A stretch of 64,000 nt of DNA from Rouxiella badensis (GTDB lineage Bacteria; Pseudomonadota; Gammaproteobacteria; Enterobacterales; Enterobacteriaceae), in the NCBI RefSeq assembly GCF_002093665.1, contig NZ_MRWE01000010.1, forward strand, positions 62,001-126,000, read 5' to 3'. Shown here piece by piece: positions 8,330-17,356 of this stretch. The translations under genes were made by a program, and so were the position numbers. Positions within the stretch are counted from its first letter, which is position 1. Each line of letters begins with the position of its first letter. Under the pieces are notes generated by a model, which had not been told where the DNA came from, made no database searches, and saw only the letters and a program-made list of their open reading frames with translations.

Positions 8330-9943
8330 ATGCCAGCGAGTCGAAAACAACGCGTTACCCTCTGGGAATTTTTCCAGAGTTTAGGCAAGACCTTTATGCT
8401 GCCGGTTGCCCTGCTGTCGTTCTGCGGCATCATGCTGGGTATTGGCAGCTCGTTAAGCAGCCGGGACGTCATTACCCTGTTACCTGCCGTTGGAAACCCC
8501 GTTTTCCAGCTGATTTTCACCTGGATGAGCAAAGTTGGTTCATTCGGTTTCAGCTATCTGCCGGTCATGTTTGCCATGGCGATCCCCCTTGGCATGGCGC
8601 GTGATAACAAGGGTGTCGCAGCGTTCTCAGGCTTTGTCGGCTTCGTGGTATTAAATCTGGCAACCAATTTTTACCTGACCACCAAGGGGATCCTGCCTTC
8701 GGCCGACCCACTGGTCCTCAAAGCCAATAATATACAAAATATTCTTGGGATTCAGTCGATTGATACCGGTATTTTGGGCGCAGTCATTGTGGGCATCATT
8801 GTTTACCTGCTGCACGAGCGTTTCAACACCATTCGGCTGCCCGACGCGCTGGCCTTCTTCGGCGGTACTCGCTTTGTGCCTATCGTCACCTCCGTGGTGC
8901 TCGGTCTCTGCGGTTTGGTTGTGCCGCTGATCTGGCCGTGGTTTGCGGCAGGCATTACCGGACTTGGGCGCTTGATCCACGACGCAGGTATTTTCGGCCC
9001 GATGATTTTTGGCACCGGGGAGCGCCTGTTGCTGCCTTTCGGCCTGCAACATATTCTGGTGGCCATCATTCGCTTTACCGAAGCAGGCGGAACGCTCGAC
9101 GTCTGCGGCCGCGAAGTCAGCGGTGCGCTGACCATCTTCCAGGCTCAGCTCTCATGCCCAACGACGCACGGCTTTGCCGAAAGCGCGACACAGTTCCTGT
9201 CACAGGGCAAAATGCCGGCGTTTCTGGGCGGTTTGCCGGGCGCTGCGTTAGCCATGTATCACTGCGCCAAGCCTGAGAATCGTCATAAAATTAAAGGGTT
9301 ATTGATTTCCGGCGTGGTTGCCTGCGTCGTAGGCGGCACAACCGAACCTATCGAGTTCCTGTTCCTGTTCGTCGCACCGGTGCTTTACCTGTTGCACGCC
9401 GTACTCACCGGATTAGGCTTTACCGTCATGTCGCTGCTCGGCGTCACCATCGGCAATACTGACGGCAATATCATTGACTTTGTGGTCTTCGGCATACTCC
9501 ACGGCACCGCGACCAAGTGGTATCTGGTCCCCGTGGTCGCGGCGATATGGTTCGTGGGCTACTACGCAATTTTCCGCTTCGCTATCACTCGCTTCAATAT
9601 CAAGACGCCGGGTAGAGAGTCAGACGCCCTCCCCGTCGCCACGCCCGCGCGTTCAGGCAGTAAATCGGGCTATAACGTGCCTGAAATACTGACCGCACTC
9701 GGCGGAGCGGCAAACATCATTACCCTCGACAACTGCATCACACGTTTGCGTCTGTCGGTGCATGATATGTCGCGCGTAGATGACGCGCAGCTAAAAGCCC
9801 ATCGTGCAATCGGCGTAGTTCATCTTAACGAACACAATTTGCAGGTGGTGATCGGTCCTCAGGTCCAGTCGGTTAAAGACGAGCTTGATAGCTTGCTGAG
9901 GCAGCAACCCACAGCCTCGGACTCTACGCCGTTAACGGTATGA
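8330..9943 (+). CDS. malX: PTS glucose/maltose-type enzyme IIBC, MalX
   Basis: The 537-residue membrane permease belongs to the glucose-family phosphotransferase system. The N-terminal IIC domain has about ten hydrophobic segments and family motifs such as FGTGERLLLPFGLQH and GGTTEPIEFLFLFVAPVLY. The C-terminal IIB domain (about residues 445-525) carries the phosphorylation cysteine in NIITLDNCITRLRLSV. E. coli MalX can transport glucose or maltose, but its true substrate is unresolved. No IIA domain is fused, so it must use a IIA (probably Crr) encoded elsewhere. Start ATG follows AAGGGAG. It is the first gene of an operon with malY and probably repressed by MalI. Confidence 0.94.
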   Translation: MPASRKQRVTLWEFFQSLGKTFMLPVALLSFCGIMLGIGSSLSSRDVITLLPAVGNPVFQLIFTWMSKVGSFGFSYLPVMFAMAIPLGMARDNKGVAAFSGFVGFVVLNLATNFYLTTKGILPSADPLVLKANNIQNILGIQSIDTGILGAVIVGIIVYLLHERFNTIRLPDALAFFGGTRFVPIVTSVVLGLCGLVVPLIWPWFAAGITGLGRLIHDAGIFGPMIFGTGERLLLPFGLQHILVAIIRFTEAGGTLDVCGREVSGALTIFQAQLSCPTTHGFAESATQFLSQGKMPAFLGGLPGAALAMYHCAKPENRHKIKGLLISGVVACVVGGTTEPIEFLFLFVAPVLYLLHAVLTGLGFTVMSLLGVTIGNTDGNIIDFVVFGILHGTATKWYLVPVVAAIWFVGYYAIFRFAITRFNIKTPGRESDALPVATPARSGSKSGYNVPEILTALGGAANIITLDNCITRLRLSVHDMSRVDDAQLKAHRAIGVVHLNEHNLQVVIGPQVQSVKDELDSLLRQQPTASDSTPLTV

Positions 9944-9950
9944 TATTCCT

Positions 9951-9972
9951 CAGGGTGAGCCTGCTCACCCTG
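9951..9972 (+). other. Hairpin between malX and malY
   Basis: CAGGGTGAGC-ct-GCTCACCCTG is a perfect 10-base-pair inverted repeat followed by ATTTATTTG, placed just before the malY ribosome binding site (GTGAGGATG). It could act as a partial terminator or 3' mRNA stabiliser that lowers malY relative to malX. Confidence 0.6.
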
Positions 9973-9991
9973 ATTTATTTGTGAGGATGTT

Positions 9992-11164
9992 ATGTTTGAT
10001 TTTGACACCCCGGTCGACAGACAGGGTACCTGGTGCACCCAGTGGGACTATATTGCCGACAGGTTTGGCCGCGCTGACCTGCTGCCATTTACCATCTCGG
10101 ACATGGACTTTGCCACCGCCCCCTGCATTCTCGAGGCGCTGCAAAAAAGGCTGTCTCACGGCGTACTGGGCTACAGCCGCTGGCAACACCCCGATTTCAC
10201 CGGGGCTATTGCTCACTGGTATCAGACCCGTTTTCACTGTGCCATAAACCCTGAAGCACTGGTTTATGGACCCTCGGTCATCTATATGGTGGCTCAGCTC
10301 ATCCGTCAATGGAGCGCGGCGGGCGACAGCGTACTTATTTTCACCCCCGCCTACGACGCCTTTTACAAGACCATCAGCGGAAATCAGAGAAAAGTCATCT
10401 CTTCACCCTTGCAAAAAATCAACCAGCAATGGGAGATGGACCTTTCGCTGCTTGAGACTCAGCTTGCCGAACAGGAGTGCAAGATTTTACTGCTGTGCAG
10501 CCCGCACAATCCCACCGGCAAGGTGTGGACGCGGCAGGAACTGGTGACAATCGACAGGCTGTGCCAAAAATATCAGGTAAAAGTCATTAGTGATGAAATT
10601 CACATGGACATGGTATGGGGCAAAAATCAGCATCTGCCTTGGTCATCAATCGGTAGCGGCCACTGGGCGCTGGTCACCTCCGGCTCCAAGACATTTAATA
10701 TCCCGGCATTAACCGGCGCTTACGGCCTGATAAATCACGCCGCTGACCGCGCGGCTTACCTTCAGCAACTCAAAAACACCGATGGCCTCTCCTCGCCCGC
10801 CGTACTTTCCGTATTAGCACACATTACCGCCTATACGCAGGCCGCGCCGTGGCTCGATGCACTGCGGCAGTATCTCGAAGCCAATCTGTCGTTTGTCGCC
10901 AGGCAGCTTAATGACGCGTTTGCCGAACTAGACTGGCAGCCACCGCAGTCGACTTATCTGGCCTGGATTGATTTACGTCCGCTAAATATTGATGATGAGG
11001 CGTTGCAGACCGAGCTTATCGAGCGCCAGGGCGTCGCGATGATGCCGGGCATAACCTACGGCGAAGAGGGGCGCGGCTTTCTCAGGCTAAACGTCGGCTG
11101 TTCACGCGCCAAGCTTGAAAAAGGCGTTGAGAAGCTGATTGCAGGTTTACAGGCCGTTCGCTGA
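9992..11164 (+). CDS. malY: PLP-dependent cystathionine beta-lyase MalY
   Basis: The 390-residue fold-type I pyridoxal-phosphate enzyme is a MalY/PatB-type C-S lyase. The PLP lysine lies in TSGSKTFNIPAL, and other aminotransferase-type motifs are LCSPHNPTGKVWT, SDEIHMDMVW and the C-terminal FLRLNVGCSRAKLE. E. coli MalY cleaves cystathionine and related thioethers and also inhibits the MalT activator. Whether the second role holds here cannot be seen from sequence. It is cotranscribed with malX across a hairpin. Confidence 0.95.
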   Translation: MFDFDTPVDRQGTWCTQWDYIADRFGRADLLPFTISDMDFATAPCILEALQKRLSHGVLGYSRWQHPDFTGAIAHWYQTRFHCAINPEALVYGPSVIYMVAQLIRQWSAAGDSVLIFTPAYDAFYKTISGNQRKVISSPLQKINQQWEMDLSLLETQLAEQECKILLLCSPHNPTGKVWTRQELVTIDRLCQKYQVKVISDEIHMDMVWGKNQHLPWSSIGSGHWALVTSGSKTFNIPALTGAYGLINHAADRAAYLQQLKNTDGLSSPAVLSVLAHITAYTQAAPWLDALRQYLEANLSFVARQLNDAFAELDWQPPQSTYLAWIDLRPLNIDDEALQTELIERQGVAMMPGITYGEEGRGFLRLNVGCSRAKLEKGVEKLIAGLQAVR

Positions 11165-11203
11165 CCGTATGGTTTACAAAATCAGCAGTCAAATCATAAC
11201 TCC

Positions 11204-11232
11204 GTGCCAGCACCCGTCGAAAACGCTATAAT
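11204..11232 (+). promoter_or_regulatory. Likely sigma-70 promoter of add
   Basis: A perfect -10 box TATAAT at 11227-11232 has GTGCCA (four of six matches to TTGACA) 17 bases upstream. It lies 38 bases before the add start codon. Confidence 0.6.
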
Positions 11233-11269
11233 AGTTTGCACTTTATCGACAATAAAATGGGTGCTGCCA

Positions 11270-12268
11270 ATGATTGACTCTCGTCTTCCGCTTACTGATA
11301 TTCACCGCCACCTTGATGGCAACATTCGCGCCCAAACCATTCTCGACCTAGGTCGTCAATTTAATATCGCCCTGCCCGCCAATGAAATTGAAGCGCTGCG
11401 TCCGCACGTTCAGGTCACTAAAACCGAACCGGATCTAGTGAGCTTCCTGCAAAAACTGGACTGGGGTGTTGCCGTTCTGGGTTCTCTCGATGCCTGTCAC
11501 CGTATTGCGCAGGAAAACGTGGCCGACGCGGCCAGAGCAGGCCTGCATTATGCCGAGCTGCGTTTTTCACCGTATTACATGGCGATGAACCACAAACTGC
11601 CGGTCGCAGGCGTTGTCGAGGCGGTGATTGACGGCGTGCGTCGCGGCTGCCGTGACCATGACATTGATATCAACCTGATTGGCATTCTCAGCCGCACCTT
11701 CGGTGAAGACGCCTGCCTGCAAGAGCTCGACGGGCTTCTTGCCCACAAAGACGGTATCACCGCGCTCGACTTGGCCGGCGATGAACTCGGCTTTCCGGGC
11801 AGCCTGTTCCTCGATCATTTCAACAAAGGCCGTGACGCAGGATGGCGTATCACCGTGCACGCGGGCGAAGCGGCCGGTCCAGAGAGCATCTGGCAGGCGA
11901 TTCGTGAGCTGGGTGCGGAACGAATCGGCCACGGCGTGAAGGCCGCAGAAGACCCCGAGCTGATGGATTTCCTGGCTAAACACCAGATTGGTATTGAGTC
12001 ATGCCTGACCTCGAATATCCAGACCAGCACCGTGTCTGCACTGGAAAAACACCCGCTGGCGACCTTCTTGCGCCACGGCGTGCTGGCCTCAATCAACACC
12101 GATGACCCGGCCGTTCAGGGGATCGAAATTGCGCATGAGTACAACGTTGCCGCCCCGGCCGCGGGCTTAACTCAGGCCGAGATTCGTCAGGCTCAGATAA
12201 ATGGCCTGACGATGGCGTTCCTGAGCGAAGCAGACAAGCAGCGAATTAACGTTAAGGTTCAGGGGTAA
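11270..12268 (+). CDS. add: Adenosine deaminase
   Basis: The 332-residue zinc enzyme deaminates adenosine and deoxyadenosine to inosine and deoxyinosine in purine salvage. All signature segments are visible: [10 protein letters not shown] with two zinc-binding histidines, [11 protein letters not shown], the VHAGEAAGP box with a zinc histidine and catalytic glutamate, RIGHGV, and the SINTDDP motif with the zinc and catalytic aspartates. Length equals E. coli Add (333). I use the ATG at 11270 because [18 protein letters not shown] aligns with the E. coli N-terminus and the TATAAT promoter lies between it and the upstream in-frame ATG. Confidence 0.97.
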   Translation: MIDSRLPLTDIHRHLDGNIRAQTILDLGRQFNIALPANEIEALRPHVQVTKTEPDLVSFLQKLDWGVAVLGSLDACHRIAQENVADAARAGLHYAELRFSPYYMAMNHKLPVAGVVEAVIDGVRRGCRDHDIDINLIGILSRTFGEDACLQELDGLLAHKDGITALDLAGDELGFPGSLFLDHFNKGRDAGWRITVHAGEAAGPESIWQAIRELGAERIGHGVKAAEDPELMDFLAKHQIGIESCLTSNIQTSTVSALEKHPLATFLRHGVLASINTDDPAVQGIEIAHEYNVAAPAAGLTQAEIRQAQINGLTMAFLSEADKQRINVKVQG

Positions 12269-12302
12269 TTTAGGTTTTCTTAAAGATAATCTTTAGCGAT
12301 AA

Positions 12303-12334
12303 AAAAGGGCCAGAACAGAATGTCTGGCCCTTTT
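12303..12334. terminator. Bidirectional terminator between add and ydgJ
   Basis: AAAAGGGCCAGA pairs perfectly with TCTGGCCCTTTT around a short loop. T runs follow on the plus strand and A runs precede it, suiting the convergent genes on both sides. Confidence 0.9.
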
Positions 12335-12357
12335 ATTTTGCGTATTGAAACAGGCGC

Positions 12358-13401
12358 TTATTTAGGAACGGGCAGCGTCTTTTGCTGCTGCGCCGACTGA
12401 ATACCTAACTCAATGAGCTCCATGACGCGAATAGACTGCTCGGCGGTGACCGGGTTTTCGCCCTGTCCGTTAATGGCATCACGCACACCGGCGTAATAAG
12501 CCGGATAATTACCCGGAATCGTTAACAGGCTCTTTTCTGCCAACACGCCTTCATGACTCAAGGTGACCACGCCGTCACGCATGTCATATCCCCAGTCAGG
12601 CTGAGGAAGACGTTCACCCGATTTAAGCCGGTCTTCCTGCGGATCGAGGCCGTATTTCACATAGCTCCCCTTTTCACCCTGCACGATATATCGCGCCGTT
12701 TCCGCCGCGGCATAAACGGTGCTGTGCAATACAACGCGCAGACGTGGGTAAGTGAGGACAGTATTGAAATAGTCCACCGCTTTGGCGCCGGGCCTCTGCA
12801 TTGCCTGATCCGACTGAATAGTGTCGGGAAGCCCAAAGAGTTCGAGAGCCTGATCGAGCAGGTGTGAACCCAGATCGTACCAAATACCGCTACCGAGCTC
12901 CGCGGACTCGCGCCAGCGGGTTTGTACCTCAGGGCGATAGCGGTCGTAGTGTGATTCGAAATAGACGATATCCCCAAGAGCCCCTTCTTTGATAAGCGCC
13001 TTAACGGTCAGGAAGTCGGCGTCCCAGCGGCGGTTATGAAAAACTGACAGCAGCTTTCCCCGCTCTTGCGCGAGAATATTTAGCGAACGCGCCTCACCCA
13101 GCGTGACGGTAAAAGGCTTATCGACCACCACATGCTTGCCTGCTTCCAGCGCCTGCTGCGCCAACGGGAAATGGGTAGCATTGGGGGTCGGGATAACCAC
13201 CAAATCGATAGTCGGGTCGTTAAAAACGTCCTCTGGGGAAGCCACCACCTGCACCGAAGGCCAGTCGGCATTGACTTTTTCAGCATTACTGCTTGATACC
13301 ACGGCCAGTTCCAACCCTGGCGTACCGGAAATCAGCGGAGAATGAAACGTTTTACTGGCAAATCCATAGCCAATAAGCCCAACGCGTAAAGGAGTCGTCA
13401 T
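12358..13401 (-). CDS. ydgJ: Gfo/Idh/MocA-family oxidoreductase YdgJ
   Basis: The 347-residue dehydrogenase has an N-terminal Rossmann domain (RVGLIGYGFASKTFHSPLI), the EKP-type catalytic/cofactor motif (HVVVDKPFTVTL) and a C-terminal alpha/beta domain. It is collinear with E. coli YdgJ, including SVFHNRRWDADFLT and DMRDGVVT. Members oxidise sugar or polyol carbons with NAD(P). The YdgJ substrate has not been established to my knowledge. The position after add, in convergent orientation, matches the E. coli gene order. Confidence 0.93.
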   Translation of the reverse strand: MTTPLRVGLIGYGFASKTFHSPLISGTPGLELAVVSSSNAEKVNADWPSVQVVASPEDVFNDPTIDLVVIPTPNATHFPLAQQALEAGKHVVVDKPFTVTLGEARSLNILAQERGKLLSVFHNRRWDADFLTVKALIKEGALGDIVYFESHYDRYRPEVQTRWRESAELGSGIWYDLGSHLLDQALELFGLPDTIQSDQAMQRPGAKAVDYFNTVLTYPRLRVVLHSTVYAAAETARYIVQGEKGSYVKYGLDPQEDRLKSGERLPQPDWGYDMRDGVVTLSHEGVLAEKSLLTIPGNYPAYYAGVRDAINGQGENPVTAEQSIRVMELIELGIQSAQQQKTLPVPK

Positions 13402-13753
13402 GATGTTATTTCCCTGATCCTGCGAGTAAGAGGTGCTTCGAGTTTAGCGCAAAACAATCGGTGATTCATGTCGTTAAACGGCGTTTTGAGGCCAAAGAAA
13501 GCCTTGATGAATGCGCTTGAGGGTTTACGGAGATACGTAATATTACGGCTAATCTTTCGAGGAAAACGCTTATCCACAAGAAATAATTTCGTCATTCCTA
13601 AATATCATAAAATACAACAATTTTATTTTGTTGCCGATTTAACCTTTTACACTACTCTTAAAATATTTCCCTGGTGTGTTAGATTTTACTCGCTTAATGC
13701 GGGTTTTTTTTATCTGCTTATCGGTGCCTAAATTCTCGTTATTCAATTATAGA
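13402..13753. other. Intergenic region between ydgJ and the IclR gene
   Basis: This 352-base A/T-rich stretch holds the ydgJ promoter region and no convincing gene. The small open frames on either strand lack a recognisable protein. E. coli has blr and cnu after ydgJ; neither is recognisable here. The only clear signal is an orphan terminator-like hairpin on the plus strand near 13690-13711. Confidence 0.6.
13688..13711 (+). terminator. Orphan rho-independent terminator
   Basis: ACTCGC-TTAAT-GCGGGT followed by a run of Ts is a compact terminator on the plus strand. Neither neighbour needs a plus-strand terminator here (ydgJ and the IclR gene are both on the minus strand), so it may end a short untranslated RNA. 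Confidence 0.45.
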
Positions 13754-14587
13754 TTAAATTAATAATGCCAATTCCATTGCCGCTCGCTGCAAGCGTGGCA
13801 GGAACTTTTCCTGCAAATCCGCGACGCTCATCTGTGAAGCGTGGGTTCCCACATTCATTGCGGCAACCACTCCCTCTTTGCGTGAATACATCGGCACTGC
13901 CATGGAACGCAGCCCTAACTCAAGCTGTTGATCGTTAATGGCAAATCCTTGAGCTTTAACCTTCTTCAGCTCCTTTCGCAGCCGTTGCTCATCGGTAATA
14001 GTGAATTCCGTTAGTGGCTCAAGTTTGACGCGCGAGAAATAACTGCCTAATTCCTCTTCGCTTAGCTCGCTTAATAACACCATGCCCATCGACGTCGCAT
14101 ATGCCGGTAACCGACTGCCACGACCTAAATCTATTTTCATGATCCTTTTCATCGATGCGCGGGCAATATAAAGAATATTATCGCCGTCGAGTGTAGCAAC
14201 AGAACAGGACTCACCTAATTGTTTACTTAAATAATCGAGAGAATATTGCGCCTGACGGGCCAACTCCGAAGAGTTGAGGTAGGCGTGACCAATGGTCAGC
14301 ACGCGGGGCAGCAGATGGTAATTCCTGTTATCGGGCGAGTAAACGAACCCCAGTGCGCTCAGAGTATACAGGCAGCGTCTGACGACCGCACGATGCAGCC
14401 CGGTCATCTGGCTCAACTGCGGAACAGACATAGCAAAAAACTCGGGACTGAAGGCCTGTAAAACCACCAGCCCACGGGCCAACGAGGCCATAAAATCGGG
14501 GTCTCCCTTATAGCGAACGTTCGCCAGTTCACTGACTTCCTGCACGCGCAGCAGTTCAGCCTCGCTAATCCTGTAGGGCTCTTTCAT
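13754..14587 (-). CDS. IclR-family regulator of the PcaR/PcaU/PobR subgroup
   Basis: The 277-residue protein has a winged helix-turn-helix (about residues 35-95, with MSVPQLSQMTGLHRAVVRRCLYTL) and an IclR effector domain ending in LQEKFLPRLQRAAMELALL. The DPDFMASLARGLVVLQAF opening and the SRLPAYATSMGMVLLS segment are typical of the PcaR/PcaU/PobR subgroup, which activates aromatic catabolism genes in response to beta-ketoadipate, protocatechuate or p-hydroxybenzoate. It is divergent from the pca-cat-ben operon with an operator-like repeat between them. Start ATG follows GGGAG. By genomic position it probably senses a pathway intermediate such as beta-ketoadipate. This is inference. Confidence 0.88.
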   Translation of the reverse strand: MKEPYRISEAELLRVQEVSELANVRYKGDPDFMASLARGLVVLQAFSPEFFAMSVPQLSQMTGLHRAVVRRCLYTLSALGFVYSPDNRNYHLLPRVLTIGHAYLNSSELARQAQYSLDYLSKQLGESCSVATLDGDNILYIARASMKRIMKIDLGRGSRLPAYATSMGMVLLSELSEEELGSYFSRVKLEPLTEFTITDEQRLRKELKKVKAQGFAINDQQLELGLRSMAVPMYSRKEGVVAAMNVGTHASQMSVADLQEKFLPRLQRAAMELALLI

Positions 14588-14683
14588 TAGTCACTCCCTT
14601 TATAATCAACAGGTTAAATAGTTAACTTACTAAACTCATCCGCTGTTTTTCCAAGCAACATCACAATTTTATCACATATTTAA

Positions 14684-14723
14684 CGATTGTTTCGATAATC
14701 GCACAAAGTATTGATATTCGCAC
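14684..14723. promoter_or_regulatory. PcaR/PcaU-like operator array
   Basis: TTTCGATAATCGCAC at 14690-14704 matches 14 of 15 bases of the sequence I recall for the Pseudomonas PcaR site (GTTCGATAATCGCAC). Around it are an inverted repeat CGATT/AATCG (14684-14701) and a direct repeat GATATTCGCAC (14713-14723) of GATAATCGCAC (14694-14704), spaced 19 bases, close to two helical turns. The three-element layout is like that described for PcaU. It lies upstream of the presumed pcaI promoter. Confidence 0.75.
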
Positions 14724-14726
14724 TTG

Positions 14727-14756
14727 TTGATGTTCCCCGCGTGACTTAAGTTAAAT
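14727..14756 (+). promoter_or_regulatory. Candidate promoter of the pca-cat-ben operon
   Basis: TTGATG (14727-14732) and TTAAAT (14751-14756) are spaced by 18 bases and lie directly downstream of the operator repeats and 30 bases before the pcaI start, consistent with an activator-dependent promoter. Confidence 0.4.
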
Positions 14757-14786
14757 ACACATACCGTTTGAGAGGACAAAACGACG

Positions 14787-15473
14787 ATGATTAACAAAGT
14801 GATCCAGTCAGCAGATGAGGCCGTGGCGGATATCCACGACGGCGCGGTCCTGATGATTGGCGGCTTTGGGCCAGCGGGGCAACCTACTGAATTACTTGAT
14901 GCCCTAATCCGCCTTGGCCCCAGGGATCTGACCCTGATCAGCAATAACGCCGGTAACGGTGATTATGGGTTGGCGGCGCTGCTCAAGGCCGGGTGCGTGC
15001 GCAAGATAATCTGTTCCTTCCCACGGCAGACTGACTCATGGGTGTTTGACCAATTGTATCGTGAGAAGAAGATTGAGCTGGAACTGGTGCCGCAAGGCAA
15101 TCTGGTCGCGCGCATTCAGGCAGGCGGTTCAGGCATCGCGGCGCTCTATACTCCAACGGCGTACGGCACCGAATTGGCCGCCGGAAAAGAGACCCGAGAG
15201 TTCGACGGCGTTCACTATGTTCTTGAAACCGCTCTCAAGGCTGACTTTTCGCTGATTAAGGCCCTTCACGGCGATCGCTGGGGCAATCTGACCTTCAACA
15301 AGACCGGTCGCAACTTTGGCCCCATCATGGCGGCCGCGAGCAAATGCACGCTAGCGCAGGTTGATAAGTTGGTGGCTCTCGGCGAGATAGATCCCGAGAA
15401 CGTGATAACACCGGGCATTTTCGTTAAGCGCGTGGTGCAGGTTCATCCACAGCAGGTCAGCCTGACGGCATAA
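14787..15473 (+). CDS. pcaI: 3-oxoadipate CoA-transferase subunit A
   Basis: The 228-residue alpha subunit of a class I CoA-transferase, with PcaJ, moves CoA from succinyl-CoA to beta-ketoadipate. The GGFGPAGQP segment near the N-terminus is the oxyanion/CoA-binding glycine motif, and SNNAGNGDYGLAALLKAG follows as usual in the family. It is the first gene of the aromatic operon, preceded by GAGAGGAC. The name catI is equally used when the route is through catechol. Acetoacetate CoA-transferases are similar, but the thiolase and lactonase neighbours fix the substrate as beta-ketoadipate. Confidence 0.92.
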   Translation: MINKVIQSADEAVADIHDGAVLMIGGFGPAGQPTELLDALIRLGPRDLTLISNNAGNGDYGLAALLKAGCVRKIICSFPRQTDSWVFDQLYREKKIELELVPQGNLVARIQAGGSGIAALYTPTAYGTELAAGKETREFDGVHYVLETALKADFSLIKALHGDRWGNLTFNKTGRNFGPIMAAASKCTLAQVDKLVALGEIDPENVITPGIFVKRVVQVHPQQVSLTA

Positions 15474-15482
15474 GGAGCTTTT

Positions 15483-16148
15483 GTGAATACGCTAAACCAC
15501 AATCAATTAGCAGAACGTATCGCGCAGGACATCCCCGAGGGAGCCTGCGTCAATCTCGGTATCGGGCTGCCGACCCTCATCGCTAACTATCTGCCCTCTG
15601 ATAAAGAAATTTTGCTGCACAGCGAGAATGGCATTTTGGGGATGGGTCCAACCCCCGCCGAACAGGATATCGATCCCGAACTGATTAACGCGGGCAAACA
15701 GCCGGTAACGTTGCTGGCAGGAGGATGCTTTTTCCATCACGGCGACTCCTTTGCCATGATGCGCGGTGGCCATCTGGATATTTGCGTGCTGGGCGCCTAT
15801 CAGGTGTCGGTAAAGGGTGATTTGGCCAACTGGAGCACCGGGGCAAAAGATTCGATTCCGGCCGTGGGCGGCGCGATGGATCTCGCCATTGGCGCCAAAA
15901 AGGTCTACGTGATGACCGACCACCTGACCAAGAAAGGCCAGTGCAAAATTGTCGAGGCCTGCACCTACCCGCTTACCGGCATGGGCTGCATCGACCGAAT
16001 CTACACCGATATGGCGGTGATGGACGTCACCCCCACCGGTATCGTGGTGAAAGAGCTTTTTGGGGATGTCACCGCCGAGTATTTGCAGGAGGTTACACCG
16101 GTCAAACTGACCTTCGCGCTGAAGAATAAAGAGGTGTCTCATGTCTAA
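15483..16148 (+). CDS. pcaJ: 3-oxoadipate CoA-transferase subunit B
   Basis: The 221-residue beta subunit carries the catalytic glutamate in the LLHSENGILGMG motif, which forms the CoA thioester intermediate. Other family landmarks are VNLGIGLPTL near residue 23 and CTYPLTGMGCI. The start is a GTG preceded by AAGGAG. It lies 9 bases after pcaI and overlaps pcaF by 8 bases, which implies translational coupling. Confidence 0.93.
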   Translation: MNTLNHNQLAERIAQDIPEGACVNLGIGLPTLIANYLPSDKEILLHSENGILGMGPTPAEQDIDPELINAGKQPVTLLAGGCFFHHGDSFAMMRGGHLDICVLGAYQVSVKGDLANWSTGAKDSIPAVGGAMDLAIGAKKVYVMTDHLTKKGQCKIVEACTYPLTGMGCIDRIYTDMAVMDVTPTGIVVKELFGDVTAEYLQEVTPVKLTFALKNKEVSHV

Positions 16149-17346
16149 TGCCTACGTTTGCTACAGCGTCCGTACCCCGTTTGGCCGACTTAACGGCAGC
16201 CTGGCAAACGTGCGCGCCGACGATTTGGCCGCCATTCCTCTGCGGGCGCTGATTGAACACTATCCCCATCTCGACCTCGAGGCTATCGATGACGTGCTGC
16301 TGGGCTGCGCCAATCAGGCGGGTGAAGACAATCGCAACGTGGCGCGTATGGCCTCGCTGCTCGCCGGTTTCCCGACTAGCGTGCCAGGTTGCACGCTCAA
16401 CCGCCTCTGTGGTTCCAGCCTCGACGCTGTTGCGACCGCCGCAAGGGCTATCAAAAGTGGTGAATGTGACCTGATGGTCGCGGGCGGCGTCGAGAGTATG
16501 TCGCGTGCGCCCTACGTGATGGGTAAAGCCGAGTCCGCGTTCAGCCGCCAAATGAAAATCGAAGACACCACCATGGGTTGGCGCTTTATCAATCCGGCGA
16601 TGAAAAGCCGCTACGGCGTGGAATCGATGCCGCAGACAGCCGAAAATCTGGCGCGTAAATACGCCATCAGCCGAGGGGATCAGGACGCATTCGCCCTGCG
16701 TAGCCAGCAGCGCACCGCCGAAGCACAACAAAATGGATTCTATGACCCGCAGATTGTGGCGGTGACGATTCCAGGGGGTAAAAAAGAACCCTCGATGGCC
16801 TTCAGTAAGGATGAACACCCACGCGCCACCTCACTGGAAATATTAAGCAAGTTGAAACCGGTGGTCGACGTCGAAGGAACCATCACGGCGGGGAATGCCT
16901 CAGGACTGAATGATGGAGCCTGCGCCCTGCTGATTGCCAGTCAAGCCGCCCTGACGCGCCATGACCTTCAGCCGATGGCCCGCATTGTCGGCAGCGCCAC
17001 CAGCGGCGTAGAACCCAGCGTAATGGGCTTTGGCCCGGTAAGTGCCGTCCACCGCGTTCTCGAAAAGGCCGGGCTGACCCTGCAACAGATGGATGTTATC
17101 GAACTCAATGAAGCCTTTGCCGCTCAGGCGCTGAGCGTGACCCGCGCCCTCGGCCTGCCCGACGACGCCGAGTGGATTAACCCCAACGGCGGTGCCATCG
17201 CGCTCGGCCATCCGCTGGGTGCATCGGGCGGCAGGCTGGTGATGAACGCCGCGCATCAGTTGCAAAAAGTGAAAGGTAAATATGCACTGTGCACGATGTG
17301 TATCGGCGTAGGCCAAGGCATCGCGCTGATTCTGGAAAGCGTCTGA
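16141..17346 (+). CDS. pcaF: 3-oxoadipyl-CoA thiolase
   Basis: The 401-residue thiolase splits beta-ketoadipyl-CoA with CoA into succinyl-CoA and acetyl-CoA, the last step of the ortho pathway. The acyl-accepting cysteine is in LNRLCGSSLDA, the histidine in GGAIALGHPLGASG and the second cysteine in CTMCIGVGQG. ELNEAFAAQ is also typical. Length agrees with PcaF/PaaJ. It overlaps pcaJ by 8 bases. The degradative thiolases FadA and AtoB are close relatives; the operon context decides the assignment. Confidence 0.94.
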   Translation: MSNAYVCYSVRTPFGRLNGSLANVRADDLAAIPLRALIEHYPHLDLEAIDDVLLGCANQAGEDNRNVARMASLLAGFPTSVPGCTLNRLCGSSLDAVATAARAIKSGECDLMVAGGVESMSRAPYVMGKAESAFSRQMKIEDTTMGWRFINPAMKSRYGVESMPQTAENLARKYAISRGDQDAFALRSQQRTAEAQQNGFYDPQIVAVTIPGGKKEPSMAFSKDEHPRATSLEILSKLKPVVDVEGTITAGNASGLNDGACALLIASQAALTRHDLQPMARIVGSATSGVEPSVMGFGPVSAVHRVLEKAGLTLQQMDVIELNEAFAAQALSVTRALGLPDDAEWINPNGGAIALGHPLGASGGRLVMNAAHQLQKVKGKYALCTMCIGVGQGIALILESV

Positions 17347-17356
17347 GGAGACAGAT

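Noticed and set aside
13398-13731. Short frames on both strands after ydgJ as blr or cnu homologues
   Set aside because: Neither sequence resembles Blr (single membrane helix) or Cnu/YdgT (Hha-like).
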